This document shows positions 21,872-31,700 of a stretch of DNA of 64,000 nucleotides, piece after piece (position 1 is the first letter of the stretch; each line of letters begins with the position of its first letter). The translations under genes were made by a program, and so were the position numbers. The notes below the pieces were generated by a model. The model was not told the origin of the DNA. It ran no database searches and saw nothing but the letters and a program-made list of their open reading frames with translations. Source of the stretch: Isoetes taiwanensis. Taxonomy: Eukaryota > Streptophyta > Lycopodiopsida > Isoetales > Isoetaceae. The stretch is taken from positions 16,530,006 through 16,594,005 of the forward strand of contig JAJEKV010000008.1 in assembly GCA_021234155.1 (NCBI GenBank), in the 5' to 3' direction.

Positions 21872-23317
21872 ATGAAGATGGCGAAGCAGGGTGAAGCTCT
21901 TAAGAAGTGCAAGACGGCAAAGAGTGAAGGTGTTAAAAAGTCTAGAATAATGAAGAACACAAAAAAGAAGCTTGAACAGATAGAGGAATTCAGCTATTTG
22001 GAGCAAAAGAATAGGGCTAAGCTTGAGCTTCTCAATAAGTTGAAGAATATGGCCAAGTCCACAAAAGTGAAGATGATGGAGAAGTCTGAGGAATTCAGCT
22101 ACTTGGAGCAAAAGAAAGGTATGTTGTTTTTTGAGGAAGAAGTTGCCATGTTGGATAACTTGTTGGCCCAAGAAAATTTCAATTCTCCATCACAAGAAGA
22201 TGGGGATATCTACTACAGGCAAACTGAAACTGTTGTAGGCTCTCAAACCCTTGAGGAATTGTTTGATGAAGACTTGCCAAGACTAGAGGAACATGGAGAT
22301 ATGCTTGACTTTGTCAACGTCAAGAAGCAAAAAGACGGGGATATCAATGAAGTAAATGCGTTGTTGGCAAACATTGAGTTGCCAAGCCTTCAAGAATTGT
22401 TTGATGAAGACTTGCCTCCGCTTTGTGAGGTAAGTCTAGAGGAACATAGGGACATGCTTGACGTGGTCAATGTCACTCACGAAGTAGATGGCTTGTTGTC
22501 AAAGATAGACTTGCCTGTCCTTGAGGAATTGTTTGATGAAGGCTTGCCAGCATTTTGTGATGCAAGACTAGATCAATCAGGAGGTGCATCACAAGAAAAT
22601 GATCATGAAGAGATGCTTGACTTGATTAATGTCTCGGTCAACAATAAGAAGCGAAAGGAGGCAAGCAGGGATGATGATGAGACATGTTGCTGGGATGAGT
22701 TTGATGCCGTGTTGGCACAAACAGAAGATAGGGATGACGAAGAAGCAACACAAGAAGTAGCATGTTGCTGGGATGAGTTTGATGCCACGTTGGCACAGGC
22801 AGAATTGCTAAACAAAGACAATCATATGTTTGTTGGACAGGCAATACTTGCAGAAACACCACCACAACAGGTTGAATATGGTCAGGGTGAATTTGATGCC
22901 TTATTGGCAGGAGGGCATTGTCAGGAAAAGTCCATGGTCAATGCATCATTTGCAATTAGAAGTCAACAAGCTATGGCAGCTGTGTATCAGAACCAATGGC
23001 ATCAACAGGAGCAACAAGTGACAGCAGCTCCAAGGATGAAAAGGCAGAAGACGATCATGCCCAAGTATGACTGCCCTCGGTGTTTCAGTAGTGACACCCG
23101 TTTCGACTATTTTGAGAATAAAAAGGCAAAGCAACCGAGGTATTATTGTAGGCACTGCGACAGGGACTGGACCATCGGGGGCAAACTGAGGCCATCTCAA
23201 GCTCGGCACCGCAATAAAAAGATCCAGAATGCCAATCGGCATCGCAATAAAAAGATCCAGGATGCCAATCATAACTTGGCTTCTGTACACACTCAGCCAC
23301 TTGTATGCAGTTATTGA
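21872..23317 (+). CDS. Dof-type zinc-finger protein with C-terminal finger
   Basis: An intact 481-residue intronless frame. Residues 401-429 form C-x2-C-x21-C-x2-C, the exact Dof spacing, with QPRYYC and WTIGGKLR as in Dof domains, which bind AAAG sites in plant promoters. Unlike typical Dof proteins the finger is near the C-terminus, and the usual Tyr/Asn-rich segment is changed (RFDYFENKKAK). Before it are a lysine-rich N-terminus with EEFSYLEQKN twice (about 38 and 72), an acidic region with ELFDE(D/G)LP three times (about 126, 172, 216), CCWDEFDAxLAQ twice (about 271 and 297) and a related FDALLA. The acidic hydrophobic repeats could be an activation domain (inference). The start could be ATG 21872 or 21878. 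It is likely nuclear (basic patches). Confidence 0.85.
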   Translation: MKMAKQGEALKKCKTAKSEGVKKSRIMKNTKKKLEQIEEFSYLEQKNRAKLELLNKLKNMAKSTKVKMMEKSEEFSYLEQKKGMLFFEEEVAMLDNLLAQENFNSPSQEDGDIYYRQTETVVGSQTLEELFDEDLPRLEEHGDMLDFVNVKKQKDGDINEVNALLANIELPSLQELFDEDLPPLCEVSLEEHRDMLDVVNVTHEVDGLLSKIDLPVLEELFDEGLPAFCDARLDQSGGASQENDHEEMLDLINVSVNNKKRKEASRDDDETCCWDEFDAVLAQTEDRDDEEATQEVACCWDEFDATLAQAELLNKDNHMFVGQAILAETPPQQVEYGQGEFDALLAGGHCQEKSMVNASFAIRSQQAMAAVYQNQWHQQEQQVTAAPRMKRQKTIMPKYDCPRCFSSDTRFDYFENKKAKQPRYYCRHCDRDWTIGGKLRPSQARHRNKKIQNANRHRNKKIQDANHNLASVHTQPLVCSY

Positions 23318-24261
23318 AGATGCATGGCTGTTGGTCATAAGAGACTTGTACAGTTATTATATTGGATAGCTGCCATTTGAAAATACTTGTAAATAATCTG
23401 GCAGAATGTGCCTTTTGTAAATACTCAGCCACTTGTATTGTTATCAAGACTGGCCATTTGTAATATTTATCACAATGTTGTCAACAGTTTTACATTCTTT
23501 AGTAGCTACAGCAATAATTGAGCTATTAGTGCTTGTGCTCTAGCTGTTAGTGCCTCATTACTAGTGGCGAGCAGTAAGTACTTCTGTTACTGCTTGTGTG
23601 CTAGCTGTGCAACCAACCAGCCAAAATGTTTCTTAGATTTATGGAGGAACGTTATGTCAGTTAGAAGGATTAAATGGAGGGTTTTGGACTAGCAATTGCA
23701 TAAAGACTCAAAAATGGTTTCTTAGATTTATGGAGGATCCTTGCCATGTAAGTTAGGATTGGGTATTAAATGGATTTTATTACAGAGATCAATTTGAGAA
23801 TGCTGAAAAAGAGTTTGATTTTCAATTATTTTGAGTCATTATCAAGATTGAAAAGAAAGATATATGAGTCATGTTAAATCTGCAATTCTTGCATTGAGAA
23901 AATAAGCCAGGACAGTTTAATAAATTGTGGTTGTTCATTATGGTGTTTTTAAACACCACAGTGCAGCAACCTTTATCATACAGAGATAGTTTTTATTTGA
24001 GAATGAGTAAATGAATCCAAGTAGCATAGTTTTTGAGTCTTATTTTGAGTCTGATATTGATTGGATGCTGGCAGAACCTGTGGCTGAAATAAACTACCAT
24101 ATGATGAAAGCCTTGGGAGTTCTTCACATTAGGATAACTATTATTGCATTATGAAAAATGTGGCAAAACCAAAAGCAGAGCATGCAAACCTTTCCTGCTT
24201 GAGAACAGTAGAAATGGTAAAATTGTGGTTGTTCATCTTGTTAGATCTATAAGAACAACTA
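23318..24261. other. 3' flank of the Dof-type gene, no further gene seen
   Basis: Contains repeated short phrases (CTAGCTGTTAGTGC and TGCTAGCTGTGC; TTTCTTAGATTTATGGAGGA twice at about 23630 and 23720). No coding region is recognised. The part from about 24040 is related to 25370-25700. Confidence 0.5.
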
Positions 24262-24837
24262 TCATGCAACGATGCAGAAAAGGAGAGAAAACAAGCCAAA
24301 AACAGGCATAAGATGCATTTTCTGAGCAGCAGATTTGGTAGCATCAGGGGCAGAAGTAGTGCTAAAACTGGGAATACCCATATCCACAACACTGGTAATG
24401 GCAGAATTGGCAATACTGAGCTGCCAAGAGTATATGAAATGAGATTCATCAGCCAAATCACCATTTGTAGATCCAGAAAAGCCCATGTACACGGCCTGCC
24501 TCATAACATTGCTCAGATTATTGGGGGACCAGATCAAGAGGGGGTCCCCTTTTGGCCTTGTAGTGTTTCTAGAAAGTCTGACTTGAAGCATATGGTTAGA
24601 AGAGGTATAATCTATAAAAGCTGTCAGCATGCCAGGATCTTGAAACTCAGTGTCAAATTCAATGGCAAACAAATGGTTGCTCAGATCTGACCTTCTGGAT
24701 GCATTTATGAGACCTAAGTAAGATCCTTGGCTGCCTGGAGGAGGGGCTGAAATCTCAGGGGTCATTATAAAGGCAAATCCTTCACCTACATTTGAGCCCT
24801 GTTGAATTTTGAAGGTAAATTGGGTGGAAAAGGACAC
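24262..24837 (-). CDS. legume (L-type) lectin domain protein, partial
   Basis: The minus-strand frame reads SFSTQFTFKI, GEGFAFIMTP, SYLGLIN, NHLFAIEFDT, AFIDYTSSNHMLQVRLS, and VYMGFSGSTNG...SHFIYSWQLS, the ordered beta-strand blocks of a legume-lectin domain. Such proteins bind carbohydrate at the cell surface. The segment that normally carries the Asn-His-Val-Gly calcium loop (about 40 residues) is missing between EFDTEFQD and the next strand. The C-terminus ends in a hydrophobic stretch (VFGLFSLLFCIVA), possibly a GPI signal. There is no ATG; an AG acceptor upstream (...GCCAG) suggests that a 5' exon lies beyond 24850, not found. It could be a pseudogene. No kinase domain follows. Confidence 0.7.
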   Translation of the reverse strand: MSFSTQFTFKIQQGSNVGEGFAFIMTPEISAPPPGSQGSYLGLINASRRSDLSNHLFAIEFDTEFQDPGMLTAFIDYTSSNHMLQVRLSRNTTRPKGDPLLIWSPNNLSNVMRQAVYMGFSGSTNGDLADESHFIYSWQLSIANSAITSVVDMGIPSFSTTSAPDATKSAAQKMHLMPVFGLFSLLFCIVA

Positions 24838-24849
24838 AACCTGGCATGC

Positions 24850-25369
24850 CTAGAACGTTTTGAAATTTGTGGATATTTAATAGAACGTACATGATTTTGC
24901 AGATAGATTATTTCTTCTCAATGTCCATACCTGTTGAGCTTGTACTTATGTATGCAATTACGGCCCTAAATGCATCACTTTCGAACATCTAGATTGCCCC
25001 CAATTAACATCTACAAGACAGGCATTTTGCTCCGTAAATGATTTAATAACATAGTAATTTATGGGAACAACATAAACATAAATTTATGACCTGATATTCA
25101 ACATATGTCTTGCTATATTCAAGATGCATGATGATTGTTCTAAACTACCTACCAAAAATCATGATCATAACCCAAGCAATGAACTAGCAAATTAACAAAC
25201 ATAATTGATTGAACGTACATGATGGTATTCATGAATGGCCATCAACCTCACATTAGAATGCAATAAAATCATGTGATCTTGCAAAGGGGTCCTTAAACAT
25301 CTGAAATCAACATTTCTTGAATGACAATGAAATCAACATTTCTTGAAAGACATGGCGGAGTACACACTG
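24850..25369. other. possible intron or flank of the lectin gene
   Basis: No coding block found on either strand. If the lectin gene is live, its first exon should lie here or further right. Confidence 0.35.
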
Positions 25370-25900
25370 TGGCATAAACTACCATATGATAGCTCTCACA
25401 CTCTAACTAGTTTTAATTTCTTCAAGTTGGGATAATCTATTATTGCATTATGAGAACTGTGCCAAGCTGCTGCATGCACCTTTCCTGCTTGAGAACAGTT
25501 TGCATGAAATTGCAGTTGTTCATTTTGTTAGATCTATAAGAACAGCTATTTAATATCAGCTGTCATCAATAACTTCCATCAACAATTTGTTGCGCTGCAA
25601 GTATGAGATCTAGTTTTATAACAAAGAACTTTTGAAAGAATTAGCCAAAATTTAAGTGTCCCTTATAAGTTGCCCTTGAGTCTGATATGTGATTGTGATG
25701 CTGGCAGAACCACTGGTTGACACTAAAATTTTTGTTGAAAAAGATGGTGTCTGTCTGCACATCATTGCCAGCCAAGATATCTGATATGAACAGCATATTG
25801 TTATTCCATGCCTTTTGCAGATTATTTCATCTCAATCTCCATTCCTGTTAGGCTTGGAAAGCATCTTAAGCATCTTATAAGTCTGATATTTTGAGTCTGA
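25370..25900 (-). repeat. duplicate of the lectin gene's 3' flank
   Basis: 25370-25560 repeats 24090-24255 (CTACCATATGAT, ATTATTGCATTATGA, CCTTTCCTGCTTGAGAACAG, TTGTTAGATCTATAAGAAC), and 25675-25710 repeats about 24040-24075. The lectin coding part is absent between them, so this looks like the remnant of a tandem gene copy. Confidence 0.65.
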
Positions 25901-27400
25901 TATGTGATTTTGGAAAGCATCTTAAGGACTAGATTCTTTGGCATGCCTTTGTGGATGAATCATATAGCATAAATTGTGTGCACATCATGATCAGAAGACA
26001 AAGCTGCAGGGTCTTTAGCAAATGCAGCCCATCATTAATTCCGTTTGTTTAGATTTGATGAGGCAAGGAAAGCACGGGGATTAGTAATTAGTAGAATCAG
26101 GGACTTGACAAGGCAAGCTCTTTCTTGGATCACACCCAGATGATGCAAATAAACGAAAGTTTATCCTGCATTATATTGTAAGTTCATTCTCTACGCTTTA
26201 ATAAATTTGAAGCATTATCATGGTGGCATATTTCTTTACTTGAGATTGTTTTGCACTCTGTCTAACATTACTACAATGTAAAATTCTAGTTTCGGTTATG
26301 ATAAGCTTTGTACTTGCTAGTTATGCATGCATGTTTTAAGAGATACATCTTTTGGACATAAAACCACTGGTCAATGGTCTTTGTTGCTCCTCACATATTG
26401 ATATCCAATACAAGCTAGCATCAGTATACTTCATGGGCACTATACAGTTCGATAGATCATGCATGCAATGCCCTTCCGATCTACTTCCAGTTGCTCACAA
26501 GCAATATACCTTGTCCACTATATAGTAGGACTACACATGATTCTGATGGTAAATGCATAGAATATTGTTGAAGTCTACATGCTGACAGAAATTGTTTTTC
26601 CACATGGCCCTGTTTTCCTTATGCTGCATCCTTATTGGATAAATTGTAATAGTGCACTAGTCTATAGAAAAACATTGTTCATCCTATTGTTGTCCATTGT
26701 TTCAAAAGAAAAGCCTCAGCTAGGATGTTTATAATGATGGTCACCAAATCTGTGCCGCCAAAATATGCTGGTGTAATGATTGCTTTAAACTTGATGCTGC
26801 TCGTGCTCTGTTTTCTAACAAAAGTTAAGCAGTAAAAGCCTTGACATAGGAATAGGTGGAGATAGAACTGGATCATATAACTCTATTAGATTAGTCATAT
26901 ATCTAATAGCATGTCTATTTCCATAGAAGTTTGGTTGTTGAATAACCTACTGTATTTTTGTTGTATGTTTACAAGTGCTAATTCAGAGGATGCTCTGTGC
27001 AGTGATGGGCTGTAGAACAATTACAACTCACATTATTGACTTCATACTTTAAACATCAACTTGAATTCACTGTTGTGCTAGAACACAATCAACTTGAATT
27101 CACTGTTGATTACGAAAACAAGAGCACTGTCAATCTCAGTGCTACAGAAGAAGCTGAGTGACCATTAAAGGCGATCGACTGCGGCACTGTTCCGTGTATC
27201 AACATAAATTTTCCATCTTAATATGCAATTGCTTTACTTTAAGGTCTGCGACAAGCGAACCAATGTTCCAGGAATGAAGCAATTCCATGGACTTTATATC
27301 CACCTCGGAGGCCTTTATGTCTATAATCTTGCAACAATCAAATTTGGTATTTTTGTAACATATGATTTATTAAGGTTAATAGGTGGTATTCGTATACCAA
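25901..27400. other. no recognisable feature
   Basis: AT-rich intergenic DNA. Short frames at 26679 and 27223 show no family features. Confidence 0.5.
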
Positions 27401-27513
27401 ACCGTATGAATACCGTGAGAAAACGGGGTTGCGAACGATACGGGGTTCCATTTTTTTTCCCTAGGTCGGGGAGGCTGGCGTCCTTCGGGCGCTCCAAAGC
27501 AAGCGCTGACTTA

Positions 27514-27712
27514 CTAAATCGGAGGATGGGCGGGAAAGGGATCTAAGCATGTTGGCTTATCTTCTGCGAGGGCTTACGATTTCGATTTGTCTCTCCCGAT
27601 CCTTCTTCCTCCGGCCCAAAGCTTGGCCCTTGCTAAATCCGGGAGGATGCGGGGAAAGGGATCGGCATGTTGGCTTATCTTCTACGCGAGGGGCTTACGG
27701 TTTCGATTTCGT
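27514..27712 (+). repeat. tandem pair of about 120 bp
   Basis: Two units share GGGAAAGGGATC, GCATGTTGGCTTATCTTCT and GGGCTTACG(A/G)TTTCGATTT. They lie just in front of the Rep-type relic. Confidence 0.75.
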
Positions 27713-27719
27713 CTTCGCC

Positions 27720-28720
27720 GGGTGAGTTAAGCGTGGAATGTTGTTTTTACCTCTTTCGATTACATTTGCTTGAGATGTCTTTAAGAAGGGAGGCGGGAGG
27801 GCAAGGGTTGGGCATGCAAATCTTCCATCTGGTTCGATGGCCTCTATGGCTGCGCTCATACTGCCAAAGATGGCCGATTCTATCCCTTTGCCATGATACT
27901 AGCCCGAGCTGGGATTCAATTGATGTTTCGTTACTTTAGGCCTTTACGGACAAGATGTTCCCAAATCTTTCTATGATGCCCCTTGTCGATTTTTTGTGAC
28001 TCCAAATGTCTCTAGGGGCAATTGGCCTTGGAAAAGGGGCTCCTACGGTGATCACTTACATGTTGAGGGTGTTTTGAGAGGTCGATTGAGGAAGTCCTAA
28101 GGCCTTGAATGATGCTATCAAAAAAAGACTTCAGCCCCGGTCTCCCAAGCTTCTTTGGCGTGGTGTTGGTTATGCAAAGCTTTGAAAAATAATAGGCTGC
28201 ATTGTTTTGAGGGAATGGTAGGATATTGTATGAAAGATTTTGGAAAAGTTCACTATAGTTGTCATATGCACAATATCTCGAATCTATGATTGAAAAAGGT
28301 AAGGATCTTTATTTAAGGTGGGGTGCAGGTGATACTAAAGGGTTGTGTGTCTTGGATAATAGGAATCTTTTAAATAAGGCATGCCATTACGTGATGTATC
28401 ATGGGGGGGCGTAGACTATCCCCAAGCGACCTTTACTTTGTGCGGGATGTTGAGGTCCGGAAAATACACATTAAGTAGTTCTTGGATTATTCCTCATAAT
28501 TCGCGCCCATGTGAATGAACACAGCGAGTGCGGCAGCATGGAGAGTGTTGCTTAATCCCTGGCTGCACGCCCGACATAAGAACTATTATCTTTGGTTATC
28601 CTTCGTGGTTTGTTCTGTTGAGAGGAATGGCCTGGTAGAAGCGCTATTGGGATGATGCCATTCCGGTGATCGGGACTCAAACTTTGAGGATCCGCATGAG
28701 AGAACCTTTAGCTCGAGGCG
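27720..28720 (+). pseudogene. HUH (Rep-type) endonuclease of a eukaryotic mobile element, degenerate
   Basis: In one frame, 27987-28290 reads RFFVTPN (like Rep motif 1), then GDHLHVEGVLRG with His-Leu-His at 28053-28061 (HUH motif 2), and 57 residues on GMVGYCMKD with Tyr-Cys-Met-Lys at 28224-28235 (YxxK motif 3). Only two stops lie between motifs 2 and 3. Further conserved-looking text follows in shifting frames: YLRWGAGDTKG, then SGKYTLSSSWIIPHNSRP, then AAAWRVLLNP. Upstream, ILARAGIQLMFRYFRP lies in another frame. HUH enzymes cut single-stranded DNA through a Tyr-DNA link. The block order resembles Rep proteins of replitron-like elements as I recall them. Geminivirus-like Rep is an alternative, but no helicase is seen. 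Confidence 0.6.
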
Positions 28721-29493
28721 GATATCCACGATGTTGGTGCAGACTATATCCCTGTGTATTGTGGGACCACACCATGGCGGTGGGTTGATTTCTTTCATGT
28801 GGTTCCTTCTTGTACATTGTATAGTCTTTTGTATTTATCGGCATTTGTATTTCTCCGGTTTATGGTTGCGCTGCATTTGTGCGGTCTTCTTGAGAAATGG
28901 ATGGAAATGGCGACACCATGGATGAGACCCCACGGTGGTTGTTAGTATTGGTCCCGATATCGCCGGGTTCTACCATTGATGATTCTCATCCAAACGTGAT
29001 GCTTATCCCTGGCGAAAGTGAGGAAGTCTTTTCATTGAGGAATTTGTGACTAGCATTGTGCAAAAGTTGGTACGGAGGCGCATTGTGATTGCAGCCTCAT
29101 TGAGGATCCCGAGAAGGCGAGATAGGAAGCTTCTATGTTGCTATAAACCCGCCTTATCTGGCGCGGCAATGGGACCGCTCTTGGTGTGTGGGAATCGAAG
29201 CCGCATGTGTTGGCCACACATGAGTTGGCAAGGGCTCTCCCGACACAGAGATCCTTGACTTGATCACCATCGCATGCTAGCTCGGGCCGACTGTGAATTG
29301 AGAAGCTTTGTGTTGAACTTGCATCCGGGTTATCCTGGTTATGTGTGATGAACTTATATGTTGTTGTGATCCGAACTATTTCTCGCCATGTGGTCGTATC
29401 TTCGGTATTTCAATGTAAATATTTGACATTTGTTTGCTTGATAATTGGACAATCTGCTTTTCTGCTTATATTTCGACAAGGTGTTTATTCCAA

Positions 29494-29544
29494 AGGGGCA
29501 TTGGCCCCTGCATAAGGGAGCTCCATTAGTTGGAGCTCTTATGC
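29494..29544. other. two adjacent hairpins, possible HUH-element end
   Basis: Hairpin 1: AGGGGC, loop ATTG, GCCCCT (29494-29509). Hairpin 2: GCATAA, a GG bulge, GAGCTCCA, loop TTAGT, TGGAGCTC, TTATGC (29510-29544). A tRNA-like box B (GGTTCGATTCC, 29571-29581) follows. Subterminal hairpins are typical of HUH transposons. Linking these to the Rep relic is inference. Confidence 0.55.
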
Positions 29545-29599
29545 TTCACTGAGCCGCGGGTTACTTGTCGGGTTCGATTCCCCGTGCTCGGGCCCTGAT

Positions 29600-30490
29600 A
29601 TTTGATCTGCAGGTATAACAAAGATTCTTTGGAGAATACGCCATGGTTTTATTTATAGTTGCATGTATTTTTGTTCAAGTCAAACAAGCCAGGTATGACT
29701 TGTAAAGGACTTGAAATGGAGGGCAGGGATGCTCTTAGAGAGCATCTTGACTTTTGGACCATTGTCTTTTTTTTTTAAATGGCTGTCATCTGACGGCCCA
29801 AAATCCATAATACAAGTTATATCCATAATACAAGTTATATACGGTTATTCTCCCTATGGATATGGGTAAGAAATAGATGATAATGAGAAACCTCTTCGTT
29901 AAGGCCGTACTATTAACCATGTGTACATATATGGTCACCATATGGACTACAAGGAGTTGTCATGAAGCATTCATAGCAATTACATTTAGCTATTTCTCCT
30001 GAATAGTGGCAACAAGGGCTTATGTTACATGCTGGATGTTGCAAGTTGCAACTATTCTCTTACCTAGAACTGTCTTACGTTCTTGAAAGGACCTCAAGAT
30101 GTTTAGTTCATGGGAACTTGAGGCATAACATTTTAGGATCAGGTGGTAGTCTAGAATTCCAAGATAAAAGTTCTTCTTAGTCTTGTATTCTCAAATTTTT
30201 GTGGAAGACTAGAGAAATCTTCATTTCTACCTGCAACTTTCAGCTGAACAATACTTGAATAGTCCTGCCCAGCCATTACCTGGCAATGAATAGCAATCGA
30301 AATAACATTCAAGTCGCATTTTATTAAAATGGGTCACATTCTGATGTTTGGAACTCATGCAGACAACGGAACTCTTACAGAACAAAAAAGTTTTGCATTG
30401 AATCAGTGATAGAAACACACATCTTTAAAATTTTCTAACCACGAGTTGAGAAAGTTCTCAAGAATTTCAAGCATAATTTTCAAGTTGGGA
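29600..30490. other. no recognisable gene
   Basis: Contains a short tandem pair ATCCATAATACAAGTTAT at about 29799-29836. Nothing else identified. Confidence 0.5.
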
Positions 30491-30496
30491 AAGTGG

Positions 30497-30650
30497 TAGA
30501 GAGGGGAGGGGAAGGGGAGGGGAGGAGCAAAGAAAGGGGAAAAGGGGGCACATGAGGAGGGGAAGAGCAAAAAGGGGAAGTTGGGGAAGGGGAAAAGAAG
30601 TTGGGGGCAAGGGGGAAGAGTGGGGAGCGAGGGAAGGGTGGAGCCACAAG
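30497..30650. repeat. G-rich polypurine tract
   Basis: About 150 bp of almost pure G/A on the plus strand, with many GGGG runs (e.g. GAGAGGGGAGGGGAAGGGG). The complementary strand gives an artefactual Pro/Leu/Phe frame. Confidence 0.9.
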
Positions 30651-31100
30651 AGTTAAAAGGGAAGTCGAGAATGCAAGAAAGCAAGCAATATTACCATGCT
30701 TCTGAGATGATTAATATTAAAAAAAATAAAATTAATTATTAACTTAATTAAATATAAATTAAATTAATCAATACTCTATTACAAACCTTTCTCGGCTAGT
30801 CGAAAAGAAGGGTTTCTGGACCCACTGGTCGAGAAAAAGGGGTTAAACCGGTGAGAAAGGGGAAGAAGGGGTTAAATCGGCTAGAAAGGAGGTTTGACCC
30901 CTTTAACCGGTAGGGTCCGAGATTGCTTTTAGCATCTGCATGAAGAATCTGCATCTATAATTCGATAACCGCATGGATTTTCCAATCGCCATCCCGGAGC
31001 TCTGATTTTAGCAAAAAAATGAATCTGTCAAGGTTGATTCTCCCAAATCAGAAAAAAAAAATCTGACAAGAGCCTCCAAGACGGCCAAAGCTCTGCTCAG
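30651..31100. other. spacer with short G-rich direct repeats
   Basis: 30790-30910 repeats GGTTAAA(C/T)CGG, CGGCTAG and GAGAAAGG several times. No gene seen. Confidence 0.5.
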
Positions 31101-31700
31101 ATTTAGCTTGTTTGGTGAATATTTGATAGGGGTAATGCCTTGGCCGAAAAGGAATCTAGATCATTTGAAGCTAGATCATTTGAAAATGCCGTACAACCCA
31201 CTGATTTTTCCAGGAAATGGAGTTGGACCAGAGTTGTTAGACAGATCCGATCAAGAAGACTCTTGCTATTACGATTTTGCTTCTTGCACAATGTGAAAAG
31301 CAAGGATGCGATGGCAGATAGAGGTAGTTATGCTGCTGAATCTATGCCCTATTGCAAAAGTCGGCCACTTGAAGCAATAATCGACAATCCTAAAGCAGAG
31401 AACGAACTTTTTGAAGCAGGAACCGCCTGTTTTGAGGAAAGAACTGACTGCAAGTCCGGTAAATGTGCAGCCACTTGGGATGAGTCCGCTTACATATGCT
31501 TATATACAGGTAAGCTTGGCATGAAAAGTTTGTGAGCATCCTTGTTGCCGGAAGGATGAATCCAACGAGCTCCCCAGGATGCATACAAGTGAAGAAATCC
31601 AGAAGAAAGTTGCTATGAGCCATAGCAACTCATGAAGGGCCCCGGCTTCGCCCTGCACCTTGCGCCTTTACCAGTTCAAGAACGGGAATATGGGCGACCT
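31101..31700 (+). other. unrecognised gene-like fragment
   Basis: Open stretches in two frames (31108-31296 and 31140-31535) have mixed composition and six Cys in the second half (TACFEERTDCKSGKC). A second open stretch from 31632 (GPGFALHLAPLPVQEREYG) runs into R1 copy B. A perfect 9-bp hairpin lies at 31609-31629 (GTTGCTATG, loop AGC). I do not recognise a family. Confidence 0.3.

Noticed and set aside
21800-23447. Minus-strand frames opposite the Dof gene
   Set aside because: Antisense shadows of a long frame with a recognisable zinc finger and internal repeats.
24313-24690. Plus-strand frame opposite the lectin gene
   Set aside because: The minus-strand frame has clear lectin blocks; the plus frame has none.
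27720-28720. Integrated geminivirus-like Rep
   Set aside because: HUH and YxxK motifs alone would allow it, but the surrounding blocks (e.g. WRVLLNP, SWIIPH) and lack of a P-loop helicase fit a transposon Rep better; not fully excluded.
29551-29595. tRNA gene near the HUH relic
   Set aside because: Only a T-arm-like part is present; the sequence before it forms a long hairpin instead of D and anticodon arms.
30403-30684. Proline/leucine-rich minus-strand frames
   Set aside because: They are the translation of a polypurine tract.
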